A DNA stretch of 15,888 nt from positions 1 to 15,888 of the forward strand of contig DAOVZS010000036.1 in the NCBI GenBank assembly GCA_030635005.1. Direction: 5' to 3'. Under the pieces are notes generated by a model, which was not told where the DNA came from, did not search any database, and saw nothing but the letters and a program-made list of their open reading frames with translations. A program made the translations under genes and the position numbers. This document shows, in pieces, positions 14,797 to 15,888 of this stretch (its first letter is position 1; each line of letters opens with the position of its first letter). This stretch comes from Thiomargarita sp. (GTDB taxonomy: Bacteria > Pseudomonadota > Gammaproteobacteria > Beggiatoales > Beggiatoaceae).

Positions 14797-15525
14797 ATGA
14801 AAAAATGCAATAATATGTTTATTGCTTTAGGAATGAGTGCATTCTGTTCTTTTTCAATAGCAGTCAGTGCTGAACATGCGAGATTTAATGCAACAACTGA
14901 AATTCTACATATTCCAGTTGTAGAATTACTACCGCCTTTATCTGGATTTTATAGTGTTGATTTAAATCTTACAGGAAATGACTATAGTTTTAAATTAGAT
15001 ACAAATAGTGTTACTGTAGCAGTATCTACGCCAGAACTTGTATATACCACCCTATCCTTCAATGAGATGGAGCAGATGTTGGATGATTTGAATTTACAAC
15101 ACGAACAAAAAACAAGTGCTACTACTGGTACCACATATATTTCTGTCACCTTAGAAAGCATAACAGCTAGAATATATTTGTATGATTGTACAGTGATAGG
15201 CACTTCAGAAACTTGTAAGAATCTCGAATTTTTGGCTGGTTTCTCAATGTCTTCACCTCCTAGTTTAAGTGATATCAATATTTGGAATACTGATTATCGT
15301 TATGTGACCGCATATTTAAATATCGATGGTAATCCCAGACTTTCCATGAGTTTGGATATAGAACATGGTGTGACTGCTGAGTCCATTAAAAATTCTGTCC
15401 TCAAATTTCAACAGTTTTTAACAATGTATGCTACGAACATTGGTTTCAGAAGCACTGTAACACGAAACAGTGTTTTGCCCCAAAACTTGGAAAGACAATT
15501 TGATAATGACATCCCTTTAAATTAA
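14797..15525 (+). CDS. Secreted YbjN-domain protein
   Basis: A 242-residue exported protein. A TTG at 14791 is in frame, but AGGAG at 14783-14787 is 9 bases from the ATG at 14797, so that ATG is chosen. The signal peptide (MKKCNNMFIALGMSAFCSFS) is cleaved near AVSA-EH. The second half matches the YbjN pattern: a Cys pair in YDCTVIGTSETCKNLEF (C131, C140), then LAGFSM, SLSDINIWNTDYRYVTAYLNIDG, PRLSMSLDIEHGVT and a C-terminal helix. The N-terminal half, with proline-rich VVELLPPLSG, looks like a degenerate copy of the same fold or a separate domain. YbjN proteins are putative regulators or chaperone-like (secretion-chaperone fold) proteins; exported forms are known but their job is not. The gene is monocistronic: promoter upstream, strong hairpin downstream. 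Confidence 0.75.
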   Translation: MKKCNNMFIALGMSAFCSFSIAVSAEHARFNATTEILHIPVVELLPPLSGFYSVDLNLTGNDYSFKLDTNSVTVAVSTPELVYTTLSFNEMEQMLDDLNLQHEQKTSATTGTTYISVTLESITARIYLYDCTVIGTSETCKNLEFLAGFSMSSPPSLSDINIWNTDYRYVTAYLNIDGNPRLSMSLDIEHGVTAESIKNSVLKFQQFLTMYATNIGFRSTVTRNSVLPQNLERQFDNDIPLN

Positions 15526-15537
15526 TCCATATTAAGG

Positions 15538-15576
15538 ATGTTCTCATATATTTTATGTGAGAACATTTGAACTTTT
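15538..15576 (+). terminator. Long hairpin terminator after the YbjN-domain gene
   Basis: A 13-bp stem with one G-U pair (15538-15550 with 15554-15566) closes on a 3-base loop. It begins 12 bases after the stop and is followed by TTTGAACTTTT, a broken T tract. Position and strength suit an intrinsic terminator, possibly leaky into the protease gene. Confidence 0.65.
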
Positions 15577-15596
15577 CCCATTTTATCTTCATATTC

Positions 15597-15888
15597 ATGA
15601 ATATTAAATTATATTTTACAAGTCTCGTATTTTTAGGTTTATCCTCTTTTATCACCGCACAAGAAACCAACGATTTTTCTACAGAAATAACACCACGAAT
15701 TATCGGTGGGGAACTTGCACAACCACATGCATGGCCTTGGATAGCCGCCTTAGTTCTCAATGACTATTCTCTTTATCAAGGACAATTTTGTGCTGGAACA
15801 CTTATTCATCCAAAATGGGTCTTAACCGCAGCACATTGTGTCGATTGGGTTACAGAAGAAATACCCTTTAAAGTGGTATTGGGAATAC
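15597..15888 (+). CDS. Trypsin-family (S1) serine protease precursor, cut by the window edge
   Basis: A new reading frame from ATG 15597 stays open to the window end (97 codons visible). A signal peptide (MNIKLYFTSLVFLGLSSFITA) is followed by a short propeptide, then the zymogen activation site R34-IIGG, where cleavage frees the new N-terminus. FCAGTLIHPKWVLTAAHC contains the catalytic His80 and the cysteine pair C65/C81 that corresponds to Cys42-Cys58 of chymotrypsin. The catalytic Asp and Ser lie beyond the window. The product would be exported and possibly released from the cell. No clear ribosome site precedes the ATG. The gene starts about 30 bases after the preceding hairpin. Confidence 0.9.
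   Translation, partial: MNIKLYFTSLVFLGLSSFITAQETNDFSTEITPRIIGGELAQPHAWPWIAALVLNDYSLYQGQFCAGTLIHPKWVLTAAHCVDWVTEEIPFKVVLGI

Noticed and set aside
15446..15760. 104-residue minus-strand frame across the YbjN gene end and the protease start
   Set aside because: It runs antisense through a strong hairpin and the protease signal peptide and activation site.

Overview
This AT-rich window comes from a Gram-negative gammaproteobacterium. It has ComEC, EttA, LolA-type and RND envelope genes, two lipoboxes and an outer-membrane barrel. The AT-rich coding, the hybrid cluster protein with an FNR-type promoter and the secreted trypsin-like protease would fit sulfur-oxidising Thiotrichales/Beggiatoaceae, but that placement is an impression, not a demonstration. 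I see no rRNA, tRNA, CRISPR array, insertion sequence, integrase or phage gene.

Left part (1-3700). The 3' portion of comEC (DNA uptake channel) runs off the left edge and converges with hcp (hybrid cluster protein, nitric oxide/hydroxylamine detoxification). A short hairpin separates the two stops. Upstream of hcp lies a near-consensus FNR/Anr-type box exactly where a class II site should sit relative to a good -10 element. Divergent from hcp is a gene for a fused double nitroreductase-fold flavoprotein (SagB/ThcOx type), preceded by three tandem 7-bp repeats.

Centre (5375-8203). The gap after the nitroreductase gene is full of inverted repeats. On the minus strand it also holds a candidate 61-residue protein with four evenly spaced aromatic-x-Trp motifs. 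Next come an orphan TAXI-type periplasmic binding protein and, eight bases later, the ABC-F translation factor ettA. The stop codon of ettA overlaps the stop of the convergent minus-strand block.

Right-centre (8200-14632, minus strand). Five envelope genes follow each other: an RND/MMPL-type exporter, a periplasmic LolA-like carrier, an outer-membrane beta-barrel, a CsgG-type lipoprotein with an extra C-terminal domain, and an LPP20-type lipoprotein. Two of the junctions are 4-bp ATGA overlaps. The first three look like a trans-envelope route for a lipid-like substrate. The last two look like a two-lipoprotein outer-membrane assembly related to FlgO/FlgP/FlgT or CsgG systems, although no flagellar or curli genes are visible.

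Right end (14633-15888). A divergent, palindrome-rich regulatory region leads to a secreted YbjN-domain protein that ends at a strong hairpin. A trypsin-family (S1) serine protease precursor follows and is cut by the window edge.
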